From Datisca glomerata (lineage: Eukaryota; Streptophyta; Magnoliopsida; Cucurbitales; Datiscaceae): a DNA stretch of 64,000 nucleotides. The translations under genes were made by a program, and so were the position numbers. How positions within the stretch are numbered: position 1 is the stretch's first letter; each line of letters opens with the position of its first letter. The stretch is taken from the NCBI GenBank assembly GCA_003255025.1, contig QANY01002362.1, positions 659,964 through 723,963 of the forward strand, written 5' to 3'. Below the pieces are notes generated by a model. That model ran no database searches and had not been told where the DNA came from. It saw only the letters and a list, made by a program, of their open reading frames with translations. Shown in pieces: positions 45,024 to 57,700 of this stretch.

Positions 45024-45882
45024 TATAAAATAACAATAGCATCATTCATACATTTGCTTTATCAAAGTCAAAACGTCGTGTCTCACTGTTTTTGTTTAAG
45101 GGATAGTGGCATACTGGCATGGAAGATTTTAGAGAGAGAGAAGAGAAGAGGGTCAATGAGATAGAGCGAGAGAGAGCATTGAGTTAACGATATCGGTATG
45201 TTTTGGCTTTACTTTTCATCAAGTTAATTGACTATTTTCCTGCGTTAATTATTTTGAAGTGAGTGAGAGAAATCAGAGAGAGTGGGAGAGAGATAGAGAT
45301 TTGTGGTTCTTGGAGAATATTGTGCTCTGATTCTTGATGGTTTGCTTCATAATCTGTGTTTGATTTGAATGGAATTCTTTTCTACTGTCCTTGGGCGGGG
45401 TGTCAGGCGTTAAGTGGGTTTCTTGTAAATTTTGGGGATCTGAGATCTGAGTCCTAGGGTTTGACTCTCTGATTTTCTTCTTTCTTCCCTCTTCGTGGGT
45501 TCCTAGATTGTTGTCCCTGTCTTGACTTTTTTCTTAAGTTCATATGAAAGATTTGGAATTTTGAGCTTCCCATGTAATATCTGTAGGTTCGAATTTTTCA
45601 GCAGAAATTGTTAGCAAGTGTCCACTGGCAGTCACTATTGTTAATTGATTTCGAAGCTAAGCTTTATCGCTATAATTTACTTATTTTCCTTCCACTTTTT
45701 GCAAATAAGTTGGGGTTCTTTGATCCAGTTAAGATCTCTTCTCTAGCTTTCTGTAGTAGAGGGTTCTAATCTGGTAGTTGCTTTCCATTTGTTCTTGTTT
45801 GATGGGCTAAAACCCCTCTCTCCTGCTCCTGTCAAGCTTCGAACTGATTTCCTTTCTGGGGTTTCTTTATAAACCAGCTTTA
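45024..45882 (+). promoter_or_regulatory. Putative promoter and 5' leader of the MOCOS-like gene
   Basis: TATAAAA at 45024-45030 is a plausible TATA box. The GAGA-rich stretch 45133-45180 is typical of plant 5' leaders. A 22-codon upstream open reading frame starts at 45119 and stops at 45185-45187. A strong splice donor, CG|GTATGT, at 45196 and an acceptor, TTTTTCAG, ending at 45601 suggest a leader intron. Without transcript data the start site and intron are inference. Confidence 0.4.
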
Positions 45883-48669
45883 ATGCATCTTTCACTATGG
45901 AAAAACATATCTCAATGCGCTGCCCTGATTATTGACAAGAAGGGCAAAAGAAAAGATGGGTCTGATTCAAGGATTGATATCAAGAAGAATCCATCCATTC
46001 TCCGAAAATTGCAAGAAAATAAGCTTAGGGAAGCTCTTGAAGAAGCATCTGAGAATGGGTCCCTTGTTAAATCCCAAGATATGGAGTCTGAATCAGCTGC
46101 CAACCAGGATGAGAGCTTAGGGCGGTCCCGATCGCTTGCTAGGCTCCATGCACAGCGTGAATTCCTCTGTGCCACATCACTGGCTGCAGAGCGCACATTT
46201 GAGTCGGAGGACGCCATTCCTGATCTTGGTGAATCATTCTCCAAGTTCCTGACTATGTACCCAAACTATCAATCCTCGGAGAAGATTGATCAGTTAAGGT
46301 CAAATGAGTATTCTCATCTCTCTCCAAAGATATGCCTTGATTACTGTGGATTTGGGCTATTTTCTTATGTTCAGACTCTTCACTATTGGGAGTCTTCCAC
46401 ATTTAGCTTGTCTGAGATTAGTGCAAATTTGAGTAATCATGCTCTTTATGGAGGTGCTGAAAAGGGAACTGTGGAACATGATATAAAGACTAGAATTATG
46501 GATTATCTGAATATACCTGAGCACGAGTATGGCCTTGTTTTTACTGTGAGCAGAGGGTCTGCTTTTAAATTGCTCTCTGAATCATACCCTTTTCACGTGA
46601 ACAAGAAATTGTTGACCATGTTCGATCATGAGAGCCAGTCCGTGACATGGATGGCTCAGAGCGCTAGGGAGAAAGGTGCCAAAGTATATAGCGCGTGGTT
46701 TAAATGGCCAACCCTGAAACTCTGTTCCGCTGATTTGAAGAAACAGATCACAAACAAGAGGAGGAAGAAGAAGGATTCTGCTGTTGGTCTCTTCGTGTTT
46801 CCCGTGCAGTCTAGAGTAACTGGGGCAAAATATTCATACCAGTGGATGGCTTTGGCTCAGCAGAACAATTGGCACGTTTTGCTTGATGCTGGATCCTTGG
46901 GTCCTAAGGACATGGATTCACTCGGATTGTCTCTTTTCCGGCCAGATTTTATTATTACATCGTTTTACAGGGTTTTTGGATATGATCCAACTGGTTTTGG
47001 ATGCCTACTGATTAAGAAATCAGTGATGGCAAGTCTACATAATCAGTCTGGATGTACTGGGTCTGGAATGGTGAAGATTAGCCCTGAATATCCTATGTAC
47101 CTTAGTGATTCTGTAGATGGTCTTGACAGATTGGCTGGAATCGAAGATAATGGAGTCCTCCCCGAGAGTGTTGATAAAACCTCTGATACTCGCCCAGGAT
47201 CTCAGTTGCCTGCCTTCTCTGGTGCATTCACATCTGCCCAAGTGAGGGATGTGTTTGAAAGTGAGATGGACCAAGATAACAGCTCTGAGAGAGATGGAAC
47301 AAGTACAATCTTTGAGGAAACAGAAAGTATTTCTATGGGGGAAGTGATGAAGAGCCCGGTTTTCAGTGAAGACGAGTCTTCAGATAACTCATTGTGGATT
47401 GATTTGGGTCAGAGTCCATTGGGGCCCGACAATGCCTCCAGTTTGAACAAACAGAAAATAGCTTCTCCACTACCACCCTATTCGTTTTCTGGTCGGAGGA
47501 ACCACAAGCAGCAGCTCTCCCCCAAACAATCATCTAAGTTGTATAGTAGCCCTATTTATGATGACAAAGATGTCAGTTCCAGGTCGCGTGATGACCGGCA
47601 TATGCTGTCGTTTGATGCTGCTGTCATGTCGGTTTCTCAGGAACTGGACCTTGTCAAAGAAGACCCTGAAGAAGAACAATTTGTAGATTCAGAAAACCTG
47701 AACTTGCAGAATGGTAAAACGGGTTCAGATCACATGCACGATATGGAGATCCAGGAAGAATCTGAAATCTGCAGACCTGTTTCTGCAGTAGAGAATGGGT
47801 CAACCTCTGACATTTGCCGGGAGATGAAAGAGAGCGCCATAAGAAGAGAAACAGAAGGTGAATTTAGGTTGCTGGGGAGAAGGGAAGGGAGTAGATATTC
47901 CGGTGGTAGGCTTTTCGGTTTAGAAGAGTCTGAACCACAGAGCCGGGGAAGAAGGGTTTCATTTAGCATGGAAGATAACAACCGTAAAGAGCACCTGAGC
48001 AGTACTTTGGAGACTGGAGAAATATCCGTGACAAGCCTTGACGATGAAGATTACACTAGTGATGGAGAAGATGGTGATGGGCAAGACTGGGACAAGAGGG
48101 AACCCGAGATTGTATGCCGGCATCTTGATCATATTAATATGTTGGGTCTCAATAAAACAACCCTTAGACTGCGGTTTTTAATCAATTGGCTTGTCACATC
48201 ATTGCTTCAACTAAGATTACCCGGTTCAGATGGGACAAACAGAGGCAATCTTGTTCAAATTTATGGCCCTAAAATAAAATACGAAAGGGGTGCGGCAGTG
48301 GCTTTCAATTTGAGAGATAGAAACCGCGGACTTGTCAATCCAGAAGTTGTTCAGAAACTGGCTGAGAGAGAAGGCATTTCTCTAGGCATTGGTTTCCTTA
48401 GTCACATACGGATGTTAGATAGCCCGAGACATCAGAATGGCAGTTTGAATCTCGAAGATACCACACTTTGCAGGCCAATGGAAAACGGAAGGCATAATGG
48501 AAAGACTGGTTTTATGCGGGTTGAGGTAGTCACAGCTTCTCTGGGATTTTTGACAAACTTCGAAGACGTATACAGGTTGTGGGCTTTTGTAGCGAAGTTT
48601 CTAAATCCCAGTTTTATTAGAGAGGGTGCAGGACTTCCAACGGTTGAAGAAGGTTCCTCTAGTACATAA
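45883..48669 (+). CDS. MOCOS-like protein (NifS/class V aminotransferase fold), lysine-less
   Basis: A single exon of 928 residues. The start [10 protein letters not shown] is the family-typical N-terminus. Residues 1-115 are polar with an Arg-rich patch. About 145-385 form the PLP-transferase-like core: [16 protein letters not shown] ([11 protein letters not shown] at 152), SNHALYGG (184), FDHESQSV (247), [13 protein letters not shown] (333) and [17 protein letters not shown] (358). In molybdenum cofactor sulfurases the matching SFYK lysine binds pyridoxal phosphate; here it is Arg363 (codon 46969-46971). About 390-720 is acidic/Ser-rich and probably disordered. About 725-928 is a conserved C-terminal part ([36 protein letters not shown]). 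No MOSC domain is present, unlike ABA3. Sulfurtransferase activity is therefore doubtful, and the role is unknown. Not disrupted; codon use is ordinary. Confidence 0.92.
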   Translation: MHLSLWKNISQCAALIIDKKGKRKDGSDSRIDIKKNPSILRKLQENKLREALEEASENGSLVKSQDMESESAANQDESLGRSRSLARLHAQREFLCATSLAAERTFESEDAIPDLGESFSKFLTMYPNYQSSEKIDQLRSNEYSHLSPKICLDYCGFGLFSYVQTLHYWESSTFSLSEISANLSNHALYGGAEKGTVEHDIKTRIMDYLNIPEHEYGLVFTVSRGSAFKLLSESYPFHVNKKLLTMFDHESQSVTWMAQSAREKGAKVYSAWFKWPTLKLCSADLKKQITNKRRKKKDSAVGLFVFPVQSRVTGAKYSYQWMALAQQNNWHVLLDAGSLGPKDMDSLGLSLFRPDFIITSFYRVFGYDPTGFGCLLIKKSVMASLHNQSGCTGSGMVKISPEYPMYLSDSVDGLDRLAGIEDNGVLPESVDKTSDTRPGSQLPAFSGAFTSAQVRDVFESEMDQDNSSERDGTSTIFEETESISMGEVMKSPVFSEDESSDNSLWIDLGQSPLGPDNASSLNKQKIASPLPPYSFSGRRNHKQQLSPKQSSKLYSSPIYDDKDVSSRSRDDRHMLSFDAAVMSVSQELDLVKEDPEEEQFVDSENLNLQNGKTGSDHMHDMEIQEESEICRPVSAVENGSTSDICREMKESAIRRETEGEFRLLGRREGSRYSGGRLFGLEESEPQSRGRRVSFSMEDNNRKEHLSSTLETGEISVTSLDDEDYTSDGEDGDGQDWDKREPEIVCRHLDHINMLGLNKTTLRLRFLINWLVTSLLQLRLPGSDGTNRGNLVQIYGPKIKYERGAAVAFNLRDRNRGLVNPEVVQKLAEREGISLGIGFLSHIRMLDSPRHQNGSLNLEDTTLCRPMENGRHNGKTGFMRVEVVTASLGFLTNFEDVYRLWAFVAKFLNPSFIREGAGLPTVEEGSSST

Positions 48670-49400
48670 AACTGAAGTGCCCATCAATGATTTTGTCACA
48701 GAATCAAAGCAAATGTGAATTATTTAGGACTTGGAAAAATTATTTGGATTAAAAAGGGGTAGAAATGCATTACTTTCTGTCCTGCTGCCCAACGACCCTG
48801 CTCCTATAGTCGAGAATCTTCAATTCGGGTGTGTGAATTTGTTAATTCATTTTTAATTATTGCTTGGATTTTCTCTTTTGGGTAATACTAGATTCGGCTT
48901 AGACATTGTACTACTGTTGTTCTACACTAAATTGAAGATCTTTCTTGTTTCTTCTGTAAAAAAATTGTAGCTTGTTTTGCCTGTTTTCAGCGACATGTTG
49001 ACTAATCATATTTCAGTTGTTCATACATTTAACTCTCAAACTCAAGACTAGCATATCTAAAGATGTGAGCAGCAAGAGTTGAAACTGAATATCTATCTAT
49101 TCACTCTATGCTTTGTATGTATTTTAATGGAACACCCAGCTAAATTATCGAAGATATATAGAGTGTCTCTCTTTCTGGTCTATTGAATTTTATCTTCTGT
49201 CTGATGCTGAATTGGATTGGACATTCTTGAAATCTGAGACTTGTTATTTGGGGTCTGAAGAACTAGAGCTGTTCTCTCTTATTTTGGAAGTGGAAGGTTT
49301 CATTTATATTTCACTTGAAATTATGATAAGAAATTAGAGGACTAAGGTGTAATGGAATGGGAGATATATCCTGCAATTTTGAGGTCATAAAACACCAGGC
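48670..49400 (+). other. 3' untranslated/downstream region of the MOCOS-like gene
   Basis: Directly behind the stop. T-rich with possible polyadenylation-type AT stretches near 48840-48970, but no canonical AATAAA stands out. No further gene is seen before the MITE at 49401. Confidence 0.4.
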
Positions 49401-49586
49401 TGTGTTTGGATCTTGGATTTTAAGAGGGAAAAGAAATGAAATTTCAAGGAGTAAATCTTTGGGATATTTCGATGAAAATGACGATATGGATGAATTTCAC
49501 TATGTTACTACTTTTTTTTCTATTTTTCTCCAATTTTATCTATTTTTCTCTATTTTTTTATTTATTTTTTTCAAGATCCAAACACA
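49401..49586. mobile_element. Small MITE, 186 bp
   Basis: Perfect 15-bp inverted ends, TGTGTTTGGATCTTG on the left and CAAGATCCAAACACA on the right, flank a T-rich core. The GTTTGGAT end is common among plant MITEs. The target duplication is not clear. A plus-strand open frame across it is incidental. Confidence 0.7.
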
Positions 49587-50526
49587 ACTTACACTTGACA
49601 GTGGGAAAGCATTTCCACTGGGCAAAACAAGACTATTAGACTTACAATAAAGTATTATAGTGGAGAAACAGATGTTCTTCCTTGACTAATCGAAAGTGCA
49701 ATAACAAGTCTTAAAAAAATCTCTAAAAAATTATAAAAAAGAAAAAACCCAACTGATTTAAAAAGAAACATAGACATTACTTTTCTAGTGGGAATTATTA
49801 CAATTGGGCAATTGGGCCTGTTTTGTTTCTTATAGAGATGCATATCATTTCCTCATATATTTGTTTTGGTTTTTATTCTGAGTTATGGCCTCTTAACAAA
49901 GTTTAAAACATAAATTTGGTAGGGCATATTCATGTCTCTTCCATCTTTTTTCACAACTATTTAACGATGGTAGTCTCCTTTTCCTAGAAACAAACAAAAC
50001 CCACCCACCCATAACCTATCCGTCTCTACCAGAACATTTCCAGGGTGATTAATACATGTGTATACATATTTCCAAGGTGATTAATACATGTGTGTATGTG
50101 TGTATATATATAAACTCCTCAAAATGTGTCATTATGTCCATACTCAACTTTCTAAGTATCGTATGTCCATACTCAATTTTCTTCTAAGTAGCGTGTGTCC
50201 ATAAACTCTACTCAAAATATGAACACTTCATAATTAATTATTTCAATTATTTTTATCAAAATTAATTATTTAATTATCAATTAAAATACATTTAATTATT
50301 GTATTTATGAAATGATAAATGATACTAATGTCATTGGACACATTTATTAGTGATTAAATAAATCTATTAATTTATCATAAAAGTACTATTAAATTCTAAA
50401 TTTAAGTATCATTGATAAAGACGTTCTAATTTTTTTAGTACAATTATAAAAGACTCTTTAACTTCATACAAGAAAAACGTTTTAAAACTCAATATAAAGA
50501 TAAAAAGCAATAAAAACCAAGGAAAG

Positions 50527-50660
50527 TTGTTATTAATCTTAGTTCAAACTCATTCGATAATCTCTATAAACCAGATTAAGTTTTTTGTAGAAAATAATTT
50601 TCTTGTTATTAATCTTAGTTCAAACTCATTCGATAATCTCTATAAACCAGATTAAGTTTT
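50527..50660. repeat. Direct duplication of 57 bp, 76 bp apart
   Basis: TTGTTATTAATCTTAGTTCA begins both copies (50527 and 50603), and the match runs to CCAGATTAAGTTTT. The copies are essentially identical, so the event is recent. Confidence 0.9.
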
Positions 50661-51354
50661 GACTGAACGGGTCCGGACAGTCTGAACACGAGTCGGTTTT
50701 TGAATAGAGAAATCTCTATGTCGTGAAATTTTGTATAAAATCCGAAGGGAGAAAAATAAAAATAAATTCTACTTAGATTTTATGGAGTTTTTGTGTAATA
50801 CTCATCACAAGAGAATTCACAAATAAAGGCTTAATTAAGTATCTATGAACTCACAAATTAATCTGGGGAAGCTGTTGTCTATGGTGGGTGGGAGTATGTG
50901 AATGCTGAAAGTGATTATTTCCAGAATTTAAGAATTAAAAGCTTGTAAGAATGTCATTAATTAATTATCATAAAAGATGAGAATTGTTTTCTTTCTCTCT
51001 AAAAGTTAAATACTTAAAACTTTTATCATTTTACACATCAAATTATAAACTGTTAATTTGAAGTTAAACATTTAATTATTTGCAAATTCAACGTTCCTGT
51101 ATTGTTAATTTTTATGATATAATGGAAATTATATTCTACAAAAAAACAATAATTTTCTCCCATTTGCGGACAACCCATTCTTATCGATTCTTACTTATTG
51201 GGTCATTGGAAACAGTTATGTTATTTACTTAACCAAACTAATAATATTTTAGCTATTTTTACAAATTCTTTTCACGGACATTTTCTTAACTTGCCTCTTA
51301 AAAACTGTTTTTTCTTTGCCATTTCATCGTAACGATGAAAAACAAAAAATAAAA

Positions 51355-51450
51355 AAGGGCCCAACAGTCAGTCCAACGTTTGGGACTGGGCCTTGTTGCT
51401 AGGAATAGATGGCCCAGTCCATTTCATTGATAACCTTTAAGCCCATACTC
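51355..51450. promoter_or_regulatory. GGCCCA/TGGGCC motif group with a 10-bp inverted repeat
   Basis: GGGCCCAAC, ACTGGGCC, TGGCCCAG and AAGCCCAT occur within 95 bp. GGACTGGGCC (51383-51392) and GGCCCAGTCC (51411-51420) form a perfect inverted repeat with an 18-base loop. GGCCCA motifs are known TCP-bound elements of plant housekeeping promoters, but no gene was found next to them. Confidence 0.35.
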
Positions 51451-51541
51451 ATCCATTTGATTCTAATCTCACCTTGTTTTGGGAAGTTTTACATAGTAGA
51501 TAACTTTAAGGCAGTTGTTTTAAGAAATAGTAGGTTTTAAC

Positions 51542-51755
51542 AGATTTAAACAAATAATAAGTTTTTTAATTAGTCAATATTTTTAAACTAATAATTTATA
51601 AGAGTTTAAAGTATCTTAATTTAAAGCATTTTAAATTATATTTTCCATAGATTTAGACAAATAGTAAGTTTTCTAATTAGTCAATATTTTTAAACTAATA
51701 ATTTATAAGAGTTTAAAGTATCTTAATTTAAAGTATTTTAAATTATATTTTCCAT
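51542..51755. repeat. 107-bp duplication at the satellite edge
   Basis: Two copies starting AGATTTAAACAAAT (51542) and AGATTTAGACAAAT (51649), both with TAGTCAATATTTTTAAAC and ending TTAAATTATATTTTCCATA. The end of the unit equals the junction wording of the 1.5-kb satellite monomers, so this marks the left border of the array. Confidence 0.85.
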
Positions 51756-54700
51756 AACCATAAATCAAGTAACTAACAACATTTTTTAAAAAAACAAAAA
51801 TCCCCCAAGATAACCCTTGAAAAACGCATCATATAATCACTAAGATACAAACATTTATTATACAAAAAATTGAATTCCACCAAAAAGATATTACCAAAAA
51901 AAGAAAGAAAAATAATTTAACTACAGTTTCGGTAACCACTCATTAACCATAGTAAAAAATATCTCTCACCTGTCAATCAACAAATCAAAAGAATTGTTAA
52001 AAAATTAAAAAAAAATCTTCCATCTCACGAAACCAAAGCTTCAAGTTCTTATCTGTGTAATCATTCTTCATCGTTTAACATAAGCGAGGAGAAGAAACCA
52101 TTAACTCCATCAACCAAACTCCAAAGGAAAACTTTGCCAATAGAACAACGCTTCAACATCATATATGAAAAATAAGATGATAACAAAACTAACATTTCTT
52201 GTTTGAATCTATCGATTATGGAGGAAGAACAAAATCGAATTACACTGGTTTTGTACGAAAATGTGAAACTGAAAAGCTTTGATATTGTCTATCGTGAATG
52301 AAGAAAGAATAAACACGAACTATACTGAGTTTTCTTTAAAAAAAATGCCGAATATCAGGACTTAATATGTCACTCATGGAATATAAAATTTCCATAACAG
52401 AAATTAGCTAAAAAAATTAAAATAAAATTTAAAAAAATATTATTGTTTGCATTGAAGGCACAAAAAAGTCCTATTACCTACAGTATGAAAACGACTTTCA
52501 AAATCTGTCTACTTGGTTCAATTATTTTTTTATTTTCTTTATATAAAGTAATAGGGGTAATATGTATTAATTGTTGCTACAAAATACTTTTGTTAGTAAT
52601 ATTTTTATTATTTTTAATGTAATTGATAAAAATTACATTAATAGATTAATTATGAACTATATGATTAGTTTACTAAAATAATTAATATACATTCATAAAT
52701 ATTTGTGAAATTTTTTTGTAAATAATTTTTATTCCATATAAATATATTAATTTTCTTATCTAAACAAAATATATAAATATATATAAAAAATTCTGTAATA
52801 TATTTCCTCCAAATTTATATATATTTATTTTATAGTAACACAATGAACAGTTCTTTCACATATGAACTTAAACTTCGATAAATAATAATTAAAAAATAAA
52901 TAAATCTTCAAGTAAATCAGTGCTAAGACTTATACAATTCTATCAACAAAATAAAATTGAAAAAATATTTCAAAAAATTTATAGATAATGTGTGTTCTTG
53001 AATATATTAGAGTATATCATACGTATATAGGTGATATACTGGTTCCGATGGTACTATAATTATGTAAGTAATTAATACTTAACATTTTAAATTATATTTT
53101 TCATAACTGTAAATCAAGTAACTACCAAAAATAAATTTAAAAACAAAAATCCCGCCCACAATAACCCTTGAAAGACTCTTCAAATAATCACTTTCCTGCA
53201 AACATTTATTATCAAAAACAACAAATTTGAATTTCACCAATAAGATATTACCAAAAAAAAGAAAAATTATTTAACTACAGTTTCAGCAACCACTCATTAA
53301 CCATGGTAAAAAAATATCTCTCACCTGTCAATCAATAAATCAAACAAAATACTTCCATCTCACGAAACCAAAGCTTCAAGTTCTTATTCGCATAATCATT
53401 CTTCTTTGTTTTACAGAAGCATGGAGAAGAAGCCATTAACGTAATCAAACAAAACACCAAGAAGGAAAGCTTCGTCAATAGAACAATGCTTCAACATCTT
53501 TTATGAAAAATAAGATGATAACAAAACTAACCTTTCATGTTTGAATCTATCGATTATGGAGGAAGAACAAAATCAAATTACACTGATTTTTTGCAAAAAT
53601 GAGAAACTGGAAAGCTTCGATCTTATCTATCGCTAATGGAGAAAGAATAAATACGAAGCTATACTGATTTTTCTTAAAAAAATACTAAATATCCAGACTT
53701 AATATGCCACTAGTGCAATATAAAATTTCCATAGCGTAAATTAGCTTAAAAAAAGAAACAAAATCAATAATTTATTATCTATTAATTTAAATTAAAAAAT
53801 ATATTAACGTTTGCATTGAAGGATAGTAAAATTCAGAAGATCTAATTAATTGTAAGAGCCTCACAAAATCATATGTTTAAATCCTATAATAGAATATTAA
53901 AATCGTCAACACGAAATTCATCAACACCTGGTTGATGACGTGACATAAAAAACTGACATTTATCTATAGTATGAAAAAACCTGCCATTTCTCAAAATGAC
54001 TTTCAAAACTTGTTTATTTGGTACAATTACTTTTTTATTTTTTTATATAAAGTTATAGGGATAACATTTATTAATTGTTGCTACAAAATATTTTTGTTAA
54101 TAATATTTTTATTATTTCTAATGTAGTTAATATAAAATTATATTATGAGAGTAATTATGAACTATATGATTAGTTTACTAAAATAACTAATATATATTCA
54201 TAAATAACTACGAAATTTTTTATGTAAATAATTTTTAATCCATATAAATATATTGATTTTCTTATCTAAATAAAATATATTAATATATTAAAAAATCTGT
54301 AAGATATTTTCACCAAATTTATATATATTTACTTGATGGTAACAACATAAAAACTTCTCTCGTATACACAATTTTATTTCAATAAATAATCATTAAAAAA
54401 AATCTTCAAGTAAATCAGTGATAAGACTGATACAATTCAATTAACAAAATAAAATCGAAAAAATCTTTCAAAAAATTTATAGATGATGCATGTTCTTGAG
54501 GGTATTAGAGTGTATCATACGTACATAACTGATATACTAGTTCCAATGACACTATAATTATGGGTGTAATTAATGTCTAACTATTTAAATTATTTTTTCA
54601 TATCCGCAAATCAAGTAACTTTCAAATTTTAAAAAATAAAAATAAAAATCCCGGCCAACATATCCCTTGAAAAATGCTTCAAATAATTTACTTCCGTGCA

Positions 54701-57700
54701 AACACTTATTATAAAAAAATAACACATTTGGATTCCACGAATAAGATATTACCAAAGAAAGGAAAGAAAAATAATTTAACTACAATTTTGGTAACCACCC
54801 ATTAACCATGGTAAAAAAATATCTCTCATCACCTGACAATCAACAAATTAAAAGAAATGTTAAAAAAAAAAACTTTCATCTAACGAAACTAAAGCTTCAA
54901 GTTTTTATTTATGTAATCATTCTTCTTCGTTTTAAAGAAGCAAGCAGAAAAAGCCATTACGCCATCAACAAAACTTCAAGAAGGAAAGCTCCGTCAATAG
55001 AACAACGCTTCAACATCTTATATGAATAATAATATGATAACTTCCATGTTTGAATCTATCTACTAAGGAGAAAGAACAAAATCGAATTACACTGGTTTGT
55101 GCGAAAATGTGAAACTCGAAAGCTTTGATGTTGTCTATCGCTAATGGAGAAAGAATAAACACGAAGCTATACTGATTTTTCTTCAAAAAATACTGAATAT
55201 CCAGACTTAATATGTCACTAATGGAATATAAAATTTCCATAATAAAAATTAGCTACAAAAAGGAAACAAAATCAATCATTGATTATCTTTTAATTTGAAT
55301 TAAAAAATATTAATATTTGCATTGAAGAATAGTAAAATACAGAATATCTAATTAATTGTAAGAGCTCCACAAAATCAGATAATTTAATATGTAATGGAAG
55401 GTTAAAATCGTTAACACGAATTTCATCAACAGCTGGTTGATGACGTGACAAAAAAAAACTGATATTTACCTATAGTATGGAAAAAACCTGCTATTTCTTA
55501 AAATGACTTTCAAAACTTATCTATTTGTTGCAATTATTTTTTTATTTTTTATATAAAGTTATAGGAATAATATGTATTAATTGTTGCTACAAAATATTTT
55601 TGTTAATAGTATTTTTATTATTTTTAATGTAATTAACATAAAATTATATTAGAAGAGTAATTATGAACTATATGATTAGTTTACTAAAATAAGTAATGTA
55701 TATTCATAAATAATTACGAAATTTTTTATGTAAATAATTTTTAATCCATATAAATATATTGATTTTATTATCTAAACAAAATATATAAGTATATTAAAAA
55801 ATCTGTAATATATTTCCACCAAATTTATATATATTTACTTGATGGTAACAACATAAAAACTTCTCTCACATACAAACTTTTATTGATAAATAATGATTAA
55901 AACAAACAAATCTTTGAGTAAATCTATGATAAGACTGATACAATTCGATTAACAAAAAAAATTGAAAAAATCTTACAAGGAATTTATAGATAATGCATGT
56001 TCTAGAGTATATCATACGTACATAGCTAATATACCGGTTTCAATGACATTATAATTATGGGAGTAATTAATGCATTACTTTTTAAATTATATTTTCTATA
56101 TTCGTAAATCAAGTAACTACCAATTTTTAAAATAAAAAATTAAAAACCCCGCCCAACATATCCCTTGAAAAATGCTTCAAATAATTTACTCCCGTTCAAA
56201 CATTTATTATAAGAAATAACACATTTGAATTCCACCAATAAGATATTACCAAAGAAAGGAAAGAAAAATAATTTAACTACAGTTTTTGTAACCACCTATT
56301 AACCATAGTAAAAAAATATCTCTCATCACCTGTCAATCAACGAATAAAAAGAAATTTTAAAAAATCAAAGAAAGTTCTTCCATCTAACGAAACCAAAGCT
56401 TCAAGTTTTTATTTGTCTAATCATTCTTCTTCGTTTTAACGAAGCGAGCAGAAGAAGCCATTAACGCCATCAACGCCATCAACAAAACTTCAAGAAGGAA
56501 AGTTCTGTCAATAGAACAACGCTTCAACATCTTATACGAATAATAATATGATAACAAAATTAACCTTCCATGTTTGAAACTATCTACTAAGGAGGAAGAA
56601 CAAAATCGAATTACACTATTTTTTGTGAAAATGTGAAACTGGAAAGCTTTGATGTTGTCTATTGCTAATGGAGAAAGAATAAACACGAAGCTATATTGAT
56701 TTTTCTTCAAAAATACTGAATATCCAGACTTAATATGTCACCAATTGAATATAAAATTTACATAATAGAAATTAGCTAAAAAAAAGGAAACAAAATCAAT
56801 CATTGATATCTTTTAATTCAAATTAAAAAAATATTGACATTTGCATTGAAGGAGAGTAAAATACAGAATATCTAATTAATTGTAAGAGTCCCAATCAATC
56901 ACATGTTTAAATATTTAATAGAAGGTTAAAATCGTTAACACGAAATTCATCAAGAGCTGGTTGATGACGTGGTACAAAAAAACTGCTATCTACCTATAGT
57001 TTGAAAAAATCTACTATTTCTTAAAATGGCTTCAAAACCTGTCTCTTTTGGCACAATTACTTTTGTATTTTTTATAAAAAGTAATAGGGATGATATGTAT
57101 CAATTGCTGCTACAAAATATTTTTGTTAGTAATATATATTTTTAATGTAATTAATATAAAATTATATTATAAGAGTAATTATGAATTATATGATTTGTTT
57201 ACTTAAATAATTAATATATATTCATAAATAATTATGAAATTTGTATGTAAATAATTTTTAATCCATATAAGTATATTGATTTTCTTATCTACACAAAATA
57301 TATAAATATATTAAAAAATCTGTAATATAATTCCTCCAAATTTATATATATTTGTTTTATAGTACCAACAATAAACACTTCTCCCATATATGAAATGTTA
57401 TTTTGTTAAATAATCATTAAAAACAAACAAATCTTCGAATAAATCAGTGATAAGACTGATACAATTCTATCAACAAAATAAAGTTGAAAATCTCTTCCTA
57501 GAAATTTATAGATAATGCGTGTTTTTTAAGATATTAGGGTATAGCATACGCATATAAATGATATATTGGTTCCAATTATACTATAATTATGGGTATAATT
57601 AATACTTTATTTTTTAAATTATATTTTTTATATCTGTAAATCAAGTAACTACCAATTTTTTTTGAAAAAATAAAGCAATTTACTTCCATCCAGACATTTA

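Larger units (their letters stand above)
49587..51541. other. AT-rich intergenic DNA with small duplications
   Basis: A 33-bp duplication with GGTGATTAATACATGTG lies at about 50045 and 50078. TGTCCATACTCAA-type units are repeated at 50130-50205. No gene was found. The stretch 51355-51450 has a GGCCCA motif group described separately. Confidence 0.4.

Noticed and set aside
45912..47981. Minus-strand open frames within the MOCOS-like gene
   Set aside because: Antisense shadows of a well-supported coding region.
49357..49650. Open frame of 97 codons behind the MOCOS-like gene
   Set aside because: It spans a MITE and its T-rich core; the hydrophobic run is Phe-rich because of poly-T.
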